Shown in pieces: positions 8,281-15,592 of a DNA stretch of 17,015 bases; the first letter of the stretch is position 1, and every line of letters begins with the position of its first letter. The DNA lies in the NCBI GenBank assembly GCA_040752295.1, contig JBFMFE010000297.1:1-17015 (forward strand). Direction: 5' to 3'. The notes beneath the pieces were generated by a model. It was not told the origin of the DNA. It saw nothing but the letters and a program-made list of their open reading frames with translations, and made no database searches. This DNA is from JBFMFE01 sp040752295 (lineage in GTDB: Bacteria > UBP15 > UBA6099 > JBFMBQ01). Both the position numbers and the translations under genes were made by a program.

Positions 8281-8386
8281 ATGATATAATAAGAATGGGG
8301 CGGCGGCGCGTCTTTATCCGGCGACCGTGAAAGGGTAACACTTTTCCGATTGGAAGCGGCATGAATGAAATGAGCGAAAAAAGATG

Positions 8387-8476
8387 AATGATGAATGTAG
8401 AATTTCCAATGTAGAATTTCGAACGGAAGTCTTTTACTTCTACATTGGATATTCATCATTCTACATTCTACATTCC
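8387..8476. repeat. AT-rich composite inverted/direct repeat between metF and the response regulator
   Basis: Two nested inverted pairs: AATGATGAAT (8387-8396) with ATTCATCATT (8451-8460), and TCCAATGTAGAA (8405-8416) with TTCTACATTGGA (8438-8449). AATGTAGAATTTC occurs twice in tandem (8394-8406 and 8408-8420), and the right side continues as TTCTACA-type 7-bp repeats to about 8474. The composition contrasts with the GC-rich surroundings. The transcript could form a long hairpin, acting as a terminator, processing site or attenuator; it could also be a miniature mobile repeat. It lies within 8281-8525, which otherwise holds no gene. Confidence 0.85.
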
Positions 8477-8525
8477 TCTTTTAATGCTTCAATTAGCTGA
8501 ACAGTTACGTGAAAGGAGACGGCTC

Positions 8526-8915
8526 ATGACGGGCGAGGGCAAGAAGATTCTGCTGGTTGACGACGACGAAAATCTCGTCGAGGCGATGAAGGTTACGCTG
8601 TTGAGCCAGAACTACGAGGTCATCACGGCGTTCGACGGCGAGGATGGCGTGAAAAAGGTCAAAGAGGAAAAACCCGACCTTATAATCCTCGACATCATGA
8701 TGGACAAGAAACACGGCTACGACGTGTGCGCCGAGTTGAAGCGCGACCCGGTTTTTTCCTCCATTCCCGTGATAATACTGACCGGCGTCGGCGAGCACCT
8801 CCACGAGAAGGAATGGTCCCACCACCAGGGACTGACACTCGACGCGGAGGACTTCATCGAAAAACCCATCAAACCCACCGAACTGCTCGGCAGAATAAAG
8901 GAACTGCTCAGTTAA
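8526..8915 (+). CDS. Single-domain response regulator (receiver only)
   Basis: 129 residues, a CheY/Spo0F-size receiver with no output domain. Acidic pocket Asp12/Asp13 (LLVDDDEN), phospho-acceptor Asp56 (IILDIMMD), switch Thr86 (IILTG) and Lys113 (EKPIKP) are all present. The ATG at 8526 is chosen because GAAAGGAGA (8511-8519) precedes it; the frame is open to 8445, but that part reads through the AT-rich repeat and looks non-coding. The kinase gene follows after 26 bp, so the two form a likely pair. With no DNA-binding domain, it must act by protein contact or as a phosphorelay intermediate. Whether it controls the neighbouring metF or fhs genes is only a positional inference. Confidence 0.93.
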   Translation: MTGEGKKILLVDDDENLVEAMKVTLLSQNYEVITAFDGEDGVKKVKEEKPDLIILDIMMDKKHGYDVCAELKRDPVFSSIPVIILTGVGEHLHEKEWSHHQGLTLDAEDFIEKPIKPTELLGRIKELLS

Positions 8916-8941
8916 GTCGTTCAGTTGAGTAACGGAAGCCC

Positions 8942-10546
8942 ATGAGGAGACTCAGGGTCAGGATAATCGTTTACGTGGGCATTGCCCTCATGCTCGGACT
9001 GGGCTTCTACTGCATCGCCGGACTCCGAATCCACACCTCCCAGCTGCTCGAGGAAAGAGTCAGAATCATCGCCGCAGCCTCCGGCATAATCGAGCAGAAC
9101 ATCGAAAATTCGATGATGCGCAACCACAAGGAGGACCTTCAGTTTATCGTCGAAAACATGGGTACCGCCAGAGGGATCGAGGAAATAAAGATTTTCGACG
9201 AAAACGGAAAAATCGTTCTGGCGTCCGACCCGGCGATGATAGGCGAAACCGCGAACGTGGACGGCAGCCCCTTTCCGAAAGGCAGGCTCCCGAGGGAAAA
9301 GGAAGCCGTCTATTACGACAGGCTGAGGGTCTTTCGGACGGAAGACGGCTACCGCGCGATCGGGATGACGACCGTCATCGAGAACGAAAAACGATGCCGG
9401 CAGTGCCATGATAAAAAACGCCGGACGCTGGGCACGCTCGACATGGCGTTCAACACCCTCGAAATAGACGCGAAAACAATCGAGAACAGGAACCGGGCGA
9501 TCATCTTCGGCATCGTCACTTTCATACTCGTCTCGGCGGTGATCTCTCTGTTCGTGAAATATTCGGTCTATCCCGAAATCAGAAAGATCACCGAGGGAAC
9601 AGAGAAAATTCACTCGGGCGATTACGGGTACTCGGTACCCGTTCACTCGGACGACGAGATCGGCTGGCTCGCGCGCTCTTTCAACAGGATGTCCATGCGC
9701 CTTAAGCGCCAGAGGGAAGAACAGTCCGAAAAGTGGAAGCTGGAAATGGAGGAAAAGGTCAGGAACGCCACCGACGAACTGGAAAAGACGAACCGGGAAC
9801 TGACCAAGGTGATACACGACCTGAAAAAACTCGACGCGATGAAGTCCGACGTCGCAATGGTGATCTACCACGACCTGCGCTCACCCCTGGCGGCGATTCA
9901 AAGCTGTCTCAACGTCGTGCTCGAGGGAATCGTGGGCGAGGTCAACCCCAGACAGAAGGACATGCTCCGCCGCGCCGATGAAGACATTGACAAGCTTCTC
10001 ACCTTCATCACCGACCTGCTCGACCTGTCGCAGATCGAGATGAGATCGGTCGTGCGGAACCTCCAGCCGCTTCAACTGTCGGACGTCCTCATCCGCACCG
10101 TCGGCACCTTCGCCGCCAGGGCGGAACAGAAAGGTCTGACCCTCAATCTGAACGTTCCGTCCGAACTGCCCGTAATCTTCGCCGACAAAGCCCACATGGA
10201 ACAGGCGTTCAGAAACATCGTCGGAAACGCGGTCAAGTACACCAGCGAGGGCACGGTGAGCGTGGCGGCGCAAGAGGACGGGGGTTTCGTGAAAACCACG
10301 GTCGCCGACACGGGCATCGGCATCTCCGAAGAGGACCTGCCGAAGATTTTCGATATCTTCTACCGCGCACCCAACGCGAAAGCGGTGGAAAAAGTGGGCA
10401 CCGGACTCGGAATGTCAATCGCGAAACGAATCATCGAGGACCACTGGGGCACAATCGCGGTCGAAAGCGTACAGGGCAGGGGAACCACTTTCACGGTAAA
10501 ACTGCCGAAGGCGAAGCAGGTTCAGCCGCAGCGCGGCGTACAATAG
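8942..10546 (+). CDS. Membrane histidine kinase with periplasmic c-type heme motif
   Basis: 534 residues. TM1 (about 7-29), periplasmic sensor (30-185), TM2 (about 186-206), HAMP (about 207-260), coiled coil (about 255-300), then HisKA with the phospho-acceptor His310 (YHDLRSPL). The HATPase domain follows, with N-box Asn429, G1 DTGIG (456-460) and G2 GTGLG (486-490). The periplasmic domain contains CRQCH (152-156), a CxxCH heme c attachment motif, shortly before TM2. This arrangement is known from heme-containing periplasmic sensors such as Geobacter chemotaxis receptors. It suggests sensing of redox state or a small ligand such as CO, NO or O2. Heme attachment would need the cytochrome c maturation machinery, not seen here. 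It has no own receiver; the receiver gene 26 bp upstream is the likely partner. The ribosome site is weak (CGGAAG). Confidence 0.94.
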   Translation: MRRLRVRIIVYVGIALMLGLGFYCIAGLRIHTSQLLEERVRIIAAASGIIEQNIENSMMRNHKEDLQFIVENMGTARGIEEIKIFDENGKIVLASDPAMIGETANVDGSPFPKGRLPREKEAVYYDRLRVFRTEDGYRAIGMTTVIENEKRCRQCHDKKRRTLGTLDMAFNTLEIDAKTIENRNRAIIFGIVTFILVSAVISLFVKYSVYPEIRKITEGTEKIHSGDYGYSVPVHSDDEIGWLARSFNRMSMRLKRQREEQSEKWKLEMEEKVRNATDELEKTNRELTKVIHDLKKLDAMKSDVAMVIYHDLRSPLAAIQSCLNVVLEGIVGEVNPRQKDMLRRADEDIDKLLTFITDLLDLSQIEMRSVVRNLQPLQLSDVLIRTVGTFAARAEQKGLTLNLNVPSELPVIFADKAHMEQAFRNIVGNAVKYTSEGTVSVAAQEDGGFVKTTVADTGIGISEEDLPKIFDIFYRAPNAKAVEKVGTGLGMSIAKRIIEDHWGTIAVESVQGRGTTFTVKLPKAKQVQPQRGVQ

Positions 10547-10574
10547 GGGGGGCCGGCGCATGGCGCGGCTTCAT

Positions 10575-10620
10575 GCCTGCGCACGCTGTCTGCCACGCCA
10601 GCGGCACGGGCAGGCAGGAC
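10575..10620. repeat. GC-rich extragenic repeat with core CACGGGCAG, between convergent genes
   Basis: The 151-bp gap between the convergent kinase and fhs genes contains CACGGGCAG (10605-10613) followed by GCAGG. CCTGC- and CTGCC-type arms before it (10576-10593) can pair with GCAGG and GGCAG after it. The same 9-mer, or its reverse complement, recurs in two other spacers (near 12755 and three times in 13448-13513). No T-tract follows, so a standard terminator is not evident. A REP/BIME-like element stopping transcription from both sides is possible. Confidence 0.5.
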
Positions 10621-10697
10621 ATCCCGCGCCGCCCCCGTTCATCATTCGAAATCCTGAATCCGCTGCCCGATGTTTGTTTTAAGCGCGTTTCCGGGCG

Positions 10698-12473
10698 TCA
10701 GAACAGCCCTTTCACCTTGCCGGTGTTGACGTCCACGTCAACCCGCCTGAAGGCGGGGTCGGACGCCGTGCCCGGCATGAGCCGTATCTCGCCCGCGACG
10801 GGGACGATGAACCTCGCTCCCGCGTAGGTGAGTATGTCGCGGATGGGGAGCGTCCACCCCTTCGGGCGCCCCTTTATGGTCGGGTCGTGCGTGAGGCTGA
10901 GGTGGGTCTTGACCATGCAGGTCGCCAGTCCCCTCATGTCGGGGTTGCTTTCGAGGCGCTTCGCCTTTTCGAGAGCCGCCGGCGTGTACGTGACGCCGTC
11001 CGCGCCGTACACCTTCGTCGCGATAAGCTCGACGCGCTTGCGGAGCGGCACGCTGTCCTCGTAGAGCAGTTTGAATTTCGGCTTCGTCCTGCAGGCGTCA
11101 ATCACGGCGTCGGCAAGCTCCAGGGCGCCCTCGCCGCCCTTGAGCCAGTGGCGGGACACGGCGCAGCTCGCGCCCGCGTTCTCGGCTTCTTTCCTGACGA
11201 GGGCAATTTCCTTCTCGGTGTCCGTGTGGAAGCTGTTGATGCAAACGACCGGGGTGATGCCCGCCAGTTTGATCGTCTCGATGTGGGCGAGGAGGTTTCC
11301 GATTCCCTTCGCGAGCAGCTTCGTGTTTTCGGTCGTGTACGCCTTGTCGAGCGGACGCCCCGGAGCGACGGTCGGACCGCCGCCGTGCATCTTGAGCGCG
11401 CGGATGGTCGCCACGAGCACCGAGCAGTGGGGCGTCAGCCCGCTGAAGCGGCACTTGATGTTCCAGAACTTCTCGAAGCCGATGTCGGCGCCGAAGCCGC
11501 TTTCGGTGACGTGATAGTCGCCGAGCTTGAGGGCGATCTGATCGGCGACGATCGAGGACTGCCCGACTGCGATGTTGGCGAACGGTCCGGCGTGGACGAA
11601 CACCGGCTGCCCCTCGAGGCTCTGAAGCAGGTTCGGGTTGATGGCTTTCACCATCCACGCCGTCATCGCCCCGGCGACTTCGAGGTCGCTCGTCGTGACC
11701 GGATTGCCCTTCTTGTCGCAGGCGACGATCATGTTGCCGATCCGCTCGCGCAGGTCCTTGAGGCTGGTCGCCACGGCGAGTATAGCCATGACCTCGGAAC
11801 TGACCGATATGCCGAAGCCCGACTTCATCATGAAGCCGTCCATTTTGCCGCCGATGCCGATGACGATGTCGCGCAGCGCCTGGGCGCAGAAGTCCATTAT
11901 CCATCCCATCTCGACGTTGCGCGGGTCTATGTCGAGCCGGCGCAGGTTCTTGCTCTTGAGCGTCGCGTCGTCGTAGTTGAACTCGTGCTGGAGCCTCGAG
12001 GTGAGGGCGACCATCGCGAGGTTGTGCGCGTTCGTGACGCAGTCTATGTCGCCGGTCAGCCCGAGAGAGAACGGCGTGAGGGGTATGCACTGGGCAAGCC
12101 CCCCGCCGGCGGCGCTTCCCTTGATGTTGAATGTGGGACCGCCGGAGGGCTGGCGGATTGCGCCCGTGACCCTTTTCTTCCTCCTGCCCAGCCCCTGGAC
12201 GAGTCCCATGCTCGTCGTTGTCTTGCCCTCCCCGAGAGGGGTCGGCGTTATGGCGGTGACCTCGATGTATTTGCCGTCCTTGCGTTTCTTCAGCCGCTTG
12301 AGGACGGCGGCGAAGTCCACCTTTCCGATGTGGTGTCCCATCGGGATAAGCTCGTTCTTTTCGAGACCCAGTTCATCGGCAAGCTCGAAGATGGTCTTCA
12401 TGTGTTTTTCCGCCTCTTCGGCAACCTGCCAGTCCGCCAGTTTCGTCGGGTCTAAATCCGTGATTTTGAACAT
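10698..12473 (-). CDS. fhs: Formate-tetrahydrofolate ligase (10-formyl-THF synthetase)
   Basis: 591 residues, full family length. It catalyses formate + ATP + THF to 10-formyl-THF, the first THF step of the Wood-Ljungdahl methyl branch. The ATP loop TPTPLGEGKTTT (76-87) is intact, followed by family blocks IRQPSGGPTFNIKG, GDIDCVTNAHNL and HGGGPTVAPG. Among possible starts I choose the ATG at 12473: AAGGAG ends 8 bp before it. The GTG at 12482 in the same frame touches that Shine-Dalgarno sequence. The gene is monocistronic in this window, with its own promoter (12528-12558) and a leader of about 48 nt that contains a GCGGC/GCCGC hairpin. It converges on the two-component genes. folD, fchA and acs genes are not in the window. 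Confidence 0.98.
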   Translation of the reverse strand: MFKITDLDPTKLADWQVAEEAEKHMKTIFELADELGLEKNELIPMGHHIGKVDFAAVLKRLKKRKDGKYIEVTAITPTPLGEGKTTTSMGLVQGLGRRKKRVTGAIRQPSGGPTFNIKGSAAGGGLAQCIPLTPFSLGLTGDIDCVTNAHNLAMVALTSRLQHEFNYDDATLKSKNLRRLDIDPRNVEMGWIMDFCAQALRDIVIGIGGKMDGFMMKSGFGISVSSEVMAILAVATSLKDLRERIGNMIVACDKKGNPVTTSDLEVAGAMTAWMVKAINPNLLQSLEGQPVFVHAGPFANIAVGQSSIVADQIALKLGDYHVTESGFGADIGFEKFWNIKCRFSGLTPHCSVLVATIRALKMHGGGPTVAPGRPLDKAYTTENTKLLAKGIGNLLAHIETIKLAGITPVVCINSFHTDTEKEIALVRKEAENAGASCAVSRHWLKGGEGALELADAVIDACRTKPKFKLLYEDSVPLRKRVELIATKVYGADGVTYTPAALEKAKRLESNPDMRGLATCMVKTHLSLTHDPTIKGRPKGWTLPIRDILTYAGARFIVPVAGEIRLMPGTASDPAFRRVDVDVNTGKVKGLF

Positions 12474-12527
12474 TATATTCACTCCTTAGTGATAGATTTG
12501 CGGCGCTTGCCGCCCGTCGGCTTGTGT

Positions 12528-12558
12528 ATTATATCACAAAGTCATCCAACCCGTGCAA
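12528..12558 (-). promoter_or_regulatory. Sigma70-type promoter of fhs
   Basis: On the minus strand TTGCAC (12558-12553) is followed after 19 bp by a perfect TATAAT (12533-12528). The spacer is longer than the ideal 17 bp. Transcription would begin near 12521, upstream of the chosen ATG at 12473. A perfect -10 in this GC-rich sequence and its position just ahead of fhs support it. Confidence 0.6.
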
Positions 12559-12875
12559 TTTTTTTATTCCGAAAGATAAGAGCGGCGCGCCGCCCCATAC
12601 CAATGCCGTTATTTCGGATTATTTACAGGATGGGCATGATGGAGGGGATAAACTGATTTTGTAAAAAAATCTTGAAAAATCGGGCGCAGAACGGGCAGGG
12701 GCACGGACACGGGCACTCACACGGGGGTAAGAAAAAGAGAAAACCGGGCACGGGCACGGGCAGGTGGATGGCGGCGATGAATCGCCGTTAAAGACAGGCA
12801 ATTGAAGGCAAAGCGGTGATAAATAGACGCACTCCGAATCAAGAATGCGCTCGCGGCGCAAGGGCGAGCGTCACG
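12559..12875. other. Long spacer upstream of fhs; no convincing gene
   Basis: Between the divergent fhs promoter and the promoter at 12876 I see no coding region; the short ORFs here have low-complexity Pro/Cys/Ser products. It contains poly-A/T runs (for example 12662-12670), the G/C hexamer repeat at 12691-12764, and a perfect 6-bp hairpin CGGCGA-TGAA-TCGCCG at 12772-12787. No T-tract follows that hairpin. Confidence 0.6.
12691..12764. repeat. Degenerate tandem CGGGCA hexamer repeat
   Basis: Three clusters: ACGGGCAGGGG (12691-12701), CACGGACACGGGCACTCAC and following (12702-12725), and CCGGGCACGGGCACGGGCAG (12744-12763). A purine stretch, AAGAAAAAGAGAAAA, separates the last two. It includes the CACGGGCAG 9-mer (12755-12763), whose reverse complement is repeated on the other side of the next gene. 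No protein is plausibly encoded. Confidence 0.8.
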
Positions 12876-12904
12876 TTGAAAACCCCGTTCGTTCCGTGTA
12901 CAAT
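12876..12904 (+). promoter_or_regulatory. Promoter of the retropepsin-like gene
   Basis: TTGAAA (12876-12881), a 17-bp spacer and TACAAT (12899-12904) make a close match to the sigma70 consensus. The predicted start, about 12910-12912, lies at the AGGAGG ribosome site (12911-12916), so the leader would be extremely short. Either the start is slightly upstream or the mRNA is nearly leaderless. Confidence 0.55.
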
Positions 12905-12921
12905 TTAAAAAGGAGGCGGCG

Positions 12922-13299
12922 GTGTCCGTAATTCAGAAGGAAATTCTGCTTGCCGGCTCGAGGGGGAAGCTGAAATCGTTGGCGCTATTCGACAACGGCG
13001 CGACTTATTCCTGCATAAAGCCCGAAATCGCGGAGCGACTGGGAACGCCCGAACCGCTCCCCGAGCCTATGACGTTCGGCACGGCCGATTCGGGGACCAA
13101 AGTCACCGCCGGCAGTCGTATAGCCCTCAATTTCCACATCAACGGCTGCCGTCTCTCCGACGAGTTCATGATAATCTCAAGTCTCTCCGAGAACGTGATC
13201 ATCGGCGCCAAGACCCTTCAGGCGTGGCGCATCAAGCTCGACTTCGAGAACGACGAAGTCATCGTTGACCCCCGCGTGACGGAACTGAGACTGATTTAG
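12922..13299 (+). CDS. Stand-alone retropepsin-like aspartic protease domain protein
   Basis: 125 residues, GTG start 5 bp after a perfect AGGAGG (12911-12916). The catalytic loop reads FDNGATYS (23-30), with Asp24 in the D-x-G-A-[ST] form of clan AA (retropepsin, PF13975/PF13650-type) proteases. The C-terminal hydrophobic-hydrophobic-Gly element is VIIGAKTL (92-99), followed by the closing strands around KLDFENDEVIV. The length matches a single half-enzyme domain, so activity would need a homodimer, as in retroviral proteases. There is no signal peptide or membrane segment, so it is probably cytoplasmic. No substrate is evident and no reverse transcriptase or integrase is near. It has its own promoter and sits between two repeat-bearing spacers. 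Small bacterial genes of this type are widespread and mostly uncharacterised. Confidence 0.88.
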   Translation: MSVIQKEILLAGSRGKLKSLALFDNGATYSCIKPEIAERLGTPEPLPEPMTFGTADSGTKVTAGSRIALNFHINGCRLSDEFMIISSLSENVIIGAKTLQAWRIKLDFENDEVIVDPRVTELRLI

Positions 13300-13874
13300 G
13301 AGAATGGGGTCGGGGCTTGAAAATTGAATTTTGATAAATCAAAAACCGTAAATTCCCTCATGTTTTTACAGTAATCACAAATCCATCTCAACTGAAGCTT
13401 CCGATTAAGACCGGGCTGTTGAAAAACAGAGAACGCCTGCCTGCCCCCTGCCCGTGCGTTGCAAGCAGACGAGCCTGCCCGTGAGCGTCCGCAGGCAGAC
13501 AGGTCTGCCCGTGCAGACAGGCAGGGGCTGGAAGTTGCCGAACACGGCAAAGGCAGGGCGGCGTTCCGGATGTGTTTCGGGGGTCATTGGAGTGTTTATT
13601 TCCAGCGTTGTTTCTCGAGGAAGAATTATGACTGGAGCGGGGTTGGTTGACGGACGCCCGAACGCTGACCCCGGCGCCGGTTCTCGCCGCGTGTCGCATC
13701 CGATGCCCGCGCTGATATGGGAAAACCGTATTCCTTCTCTGTTTCGCAGCGAGCGCTTTCGGAACCGCCCTGCATTTTTTCGAATCCGCACCTTTTGAAG
13801 CCTCGAACTCTCCGCCGGAGCCTGCTCAAAACCTTCCCACATGTCGCCCTGTGAATCGCAATTGCGCCCATACT
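13300..13874. other. Gene-free spacer with repeats
   Basis: I find no credible gene in this stretch; the ORFs on both strands have biased products without recognisable motifs. It holds an AT palindrome TTTTGATAAATCAAAA (13329-13344), a small GAAA-loop hairpin CTGTT/AACAG (13416-13429) and the CTGCCCGTG repeat block (13445-13527). Bases 13540-13874 show nothing recognisable and could be decayed coding sequence. Confidence 0.55.
13445..13527. repeat. Three tandem degenerate units with core CTGCCCGTG and hairpin arms
   Basis: CTGCCCGTG occurs exactly at 13448-13456, 13475-13483 and 13505-13513, at 27- and 30-bp spacing, with CAGAC after each. The second unit can fold as GCCTGC (13474-13479) with GCAGGC (13491-13496), and the third as GTCTGC-CCGT-GCAGAC (13503-13518). 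The core lies on the opposite strand relative to the copies at 10605 and 12755. It is too short and too variable to be a CRISPR array. Confidence 0.8.
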
Positions 13875-13903
13875 TTGAAAACAACGTCATCATCTGTTAA
13901 AAT
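13875..13903 (+). promoter_or_regulatory. Promoter of the zinc-ribbon/propeller gene
   Basis: TTGAAA (13875-13880), a 17-bp spacer and TAAAAT (13898-13903) give a near-consensus sigma70 promoter. Transcription would start near 13910, leaving a leader of about 39 nt before the ATG at 13949. The -35 hexamer is identical to that at 12876. Confidence 0.65.
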
Positions 13904-13948
13904 CAAATTCGCGCGAATAATCCTGATTCCATAACAGGCGACACGTCC

Positions 13949-15523
13949 ATGGCGTTCTGCACGAGGTGTGGAAACAAGCTGGTGGAAGAAGCGGCGTTCT
14001 GCGCGATTTGCGGTGCGCAGGTTAAAGCGGAATATAAGGATAGGCAACCGTCCATCGTCCCTGAAGAGAAGGCAGGAAAGTTCATTAAACCGCTTGAAGC
14101 CACAACAAAGAAGAAGGGTTTTAAGGCTGTCGCAGCGGCATTATTTCTCATTGCCGCTGGAGCAGGGGCTCTCTGTTTTTTTATCATTAATGGAAAACCG
14201 GGGTTTCATTCAACACCTTCTACCGCCGTTACGTGGTCCAAAACTTTCGGCGGACAGGGGAGCGATTTTGTGAGTTTTATTCAACCAACTTCCGACGGAG
14301 GTTATGTCGTTGCAGGGGGGACTCAAAGCTCTTCGGGGAAAGGCGACACGGACGCGTGGGTGTTCAAGATAGACGATTCGGGAAACACGCTCTGGGAAAA
14401 AACTTTCGGTGGAAGGCGCGATGACTACGCAGTTTCCGTCCGGGAAACCCACGACGGAGGTTATATAATAGCGGGTGTTTTCAACCGTTCTTCCATGATG
14501 GCTTTTGATGAGGAAGAGGGAGAGGATTTCGAACTTCTCAGCGAGTGGCAATCGGAGGTTGACGTGTCGGGAAAGAGGGTATGGTATAAGATCGAAAACG
14601 GGAAAAAGATCACTATTTCAGAGAATGAGCTGGAACAGGCGTTCGGCGAAAAACCCGGAAAGGCGACATTTGACGACCTTAGGATTTATAAAGGGGATCC
14701 AATGAAGCACGGTGAACTTTGGGTGATGAAGCTGGACTCCCTGGGAAACGAACAATGGTCGAAGACCTATGAAGGAACCGGGGCGACTTCAATTCTTGAA
14801 ATACCCGATGGCGAATACGTCGTCACGGGTATAATGTATTCCTATGAAAGTCTGAAAGACGGCGTTGTACTGAAAATGGACGAACATGGAAACCAGAAAT
14901 GGATCAGAACTTTCGGAGGAGATCATCACGATAATCTGAATTCCATTCTCCATACGCATGATGGAGGGTACGTCGTTGTTGGAAGCACGTACTCTTATGG
15001 CGACGGTTCTTCAGATTCGTGGGTTGTTAAACTCGATCCGTCGGGTGGAATTATATGGAGTAAAACGTTTGGAGAACAGGGGTTTGAGTCTGCCTATTCT
15101 GCGGAATTGACGACCGACGGGAGAATCGTTGTGGCGGTCAATACGGATTCGATCGGCGGAAGCGGAAACGGCGGTTTCTGGTTATTGAGCCTTGATCAAG
15201 CCGGCGGAAAAATCCTGTCGAGGACTTACAGGGGTAAAGGAGAAACCCGGCAGATCAGACAGACAACGGACGGAGGGTTCATCATCGCCGGCTGCGAAAC
15301 GCAAAACGGCGCCTTCTGGGTCGCAAAAACTGACGGCGCGGGAAATCAAAAGTGGGTGAGGACGTTCGGGGAAAAAACCTTGAACAGATCGTGTTCAGTT
15401 CACCAGCTATCGGACGGGGGTTACATCGTTGCAGGAATAACGGGCAGCGGCGATTTCAACAGAAAAACCGATGTCCTTGTACTGAAACTCGATTCAAGAG
15501 GTAAACACAAGGGCGGTTTTTAA
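13949..15523 (+). CDS. Zinc-ribbon, single-TM protein with seven propeller-like repeats
   Basis: 524 residues. The N-terminal zinc ribbon has CTRCG (Cys4/7) and CAICG (Cys18/21). A Lys-rich linker precedes one TM helix (about 59-81), which predicts N-in topology with the rest outside the cytoplasm. Seven repeats follow, starting near residues 95, 149, 269, 317, 369, 422 and 468. Each has W-x-[KR]-T-[FY]-x-[GE] and DGG[YF][IV][IV]AG, then a WV-x-KLD-x-x-GN-type strand, as in delta-60/beta-propeller proteins. Repeat 2 carries a roughly 75-residue insert (about 179-255), acidic and without propeller motifs. Seven repeats suit a closed seven-bladed propeller. The function is unknown; such domains usually bind proteins or ligands. 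The ribosome site is weak. Codon use is visibly less GC-biased than in the metabolic operon, hinting at a different history. It is likely monocistronic. Confidence 0.9.
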   Translation: MAFCTRCGNKLVEEAAFCAICGAQVKAEYKDRQPSIVPEEKAGKFIKPLEATTKKKGFKAVAAALFLIAAGAGALCFFIINGKPGFHSTPSTAVTWSKTFGGQGSDFVSFIQPTSDGGYVVAGGTQSSSGKGDTDAWVFKIDDSGNTLWEKTFGGRRDDYAVSVRETHDGGYIIAGVFNRSSMMAFDEEEGEDFELLSEWQSEVDVSGKRVWYKIENGKKITISENELEQAFGEKPGKATFDDLRIYKGDPMKHGELWVMKLDSLGNEQWSKTYEGTGATSILEIPDGEYVVTGIMYSYESLKDGVVLKMDEHGNQKWIRTFGGDHHDNLNSILHTHDGGYVVVGSTYSYGDGSSDSWVVKLDPSGGIIWSKTFGEQGFESAYSAELTTDGRIVVAVNTDSIGGSGNGGFWLLSLDQAGGKILSRTYRGKGETRQIRQTTDGGFIIAGCETQNGAFWVAKTDGAGNQKWVRTFGEKTLNRSCSVHQLSDGGYIVAGITGSGDFNRKTDVLVLKLDSRGKHKGGF

Positions 15524-15531
15524 ACACCGCC
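15512..15531 (+). terminator. Possible weak terminator hairpin overlapping the stop codon
   Basis: GGCGGT (15512-15517) pairs with ACCGCC (15526-15531) around the TAA of the preceding gene. The loop is TTTTAAAC, and no U-tract follows, so intrinsic termination would be inefficient. Confidence 0.25.
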
Positions 15532-15592
15532 TCAGAACACCAGCGACCGACAATAGAATAGCGCGGGGATTATTCATGTGTGCCCCTCTCTC

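Noticed and set aside
8285..8290. TATAAT as a promoter for the response regulator
   Set aside because: No acceptable -35 hexamer lies 16-19 bp upstream, and it is over 230 bp from the start codon; a chance match is likely.
10887..12455. Plus-strand ORF of 522 codons opposite fhs
   Set aside because: Shadow of fhs on the complementary strand with a highly charged, motif-free product.
12474..12482. GTG at 12482 as the fhs start
   Set aside because: It directly abuts the AAGGAG, which is ideally placed for the ATG at 12473.
13445..13527. CRISPR array
   Set aside because: Only three degenerate units with a 9-bp identical core at unequal spacing, no constant repeat of 23 bp or more, and no cas genes.
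13405..13893. Minus-strand ORF of 162 codons in the spacer before the propeller gene
   Set aside because: Part of its product is simply the translation of the CTGCCCGTG repeats, there is no ribosome site, and no motif is recognisable.
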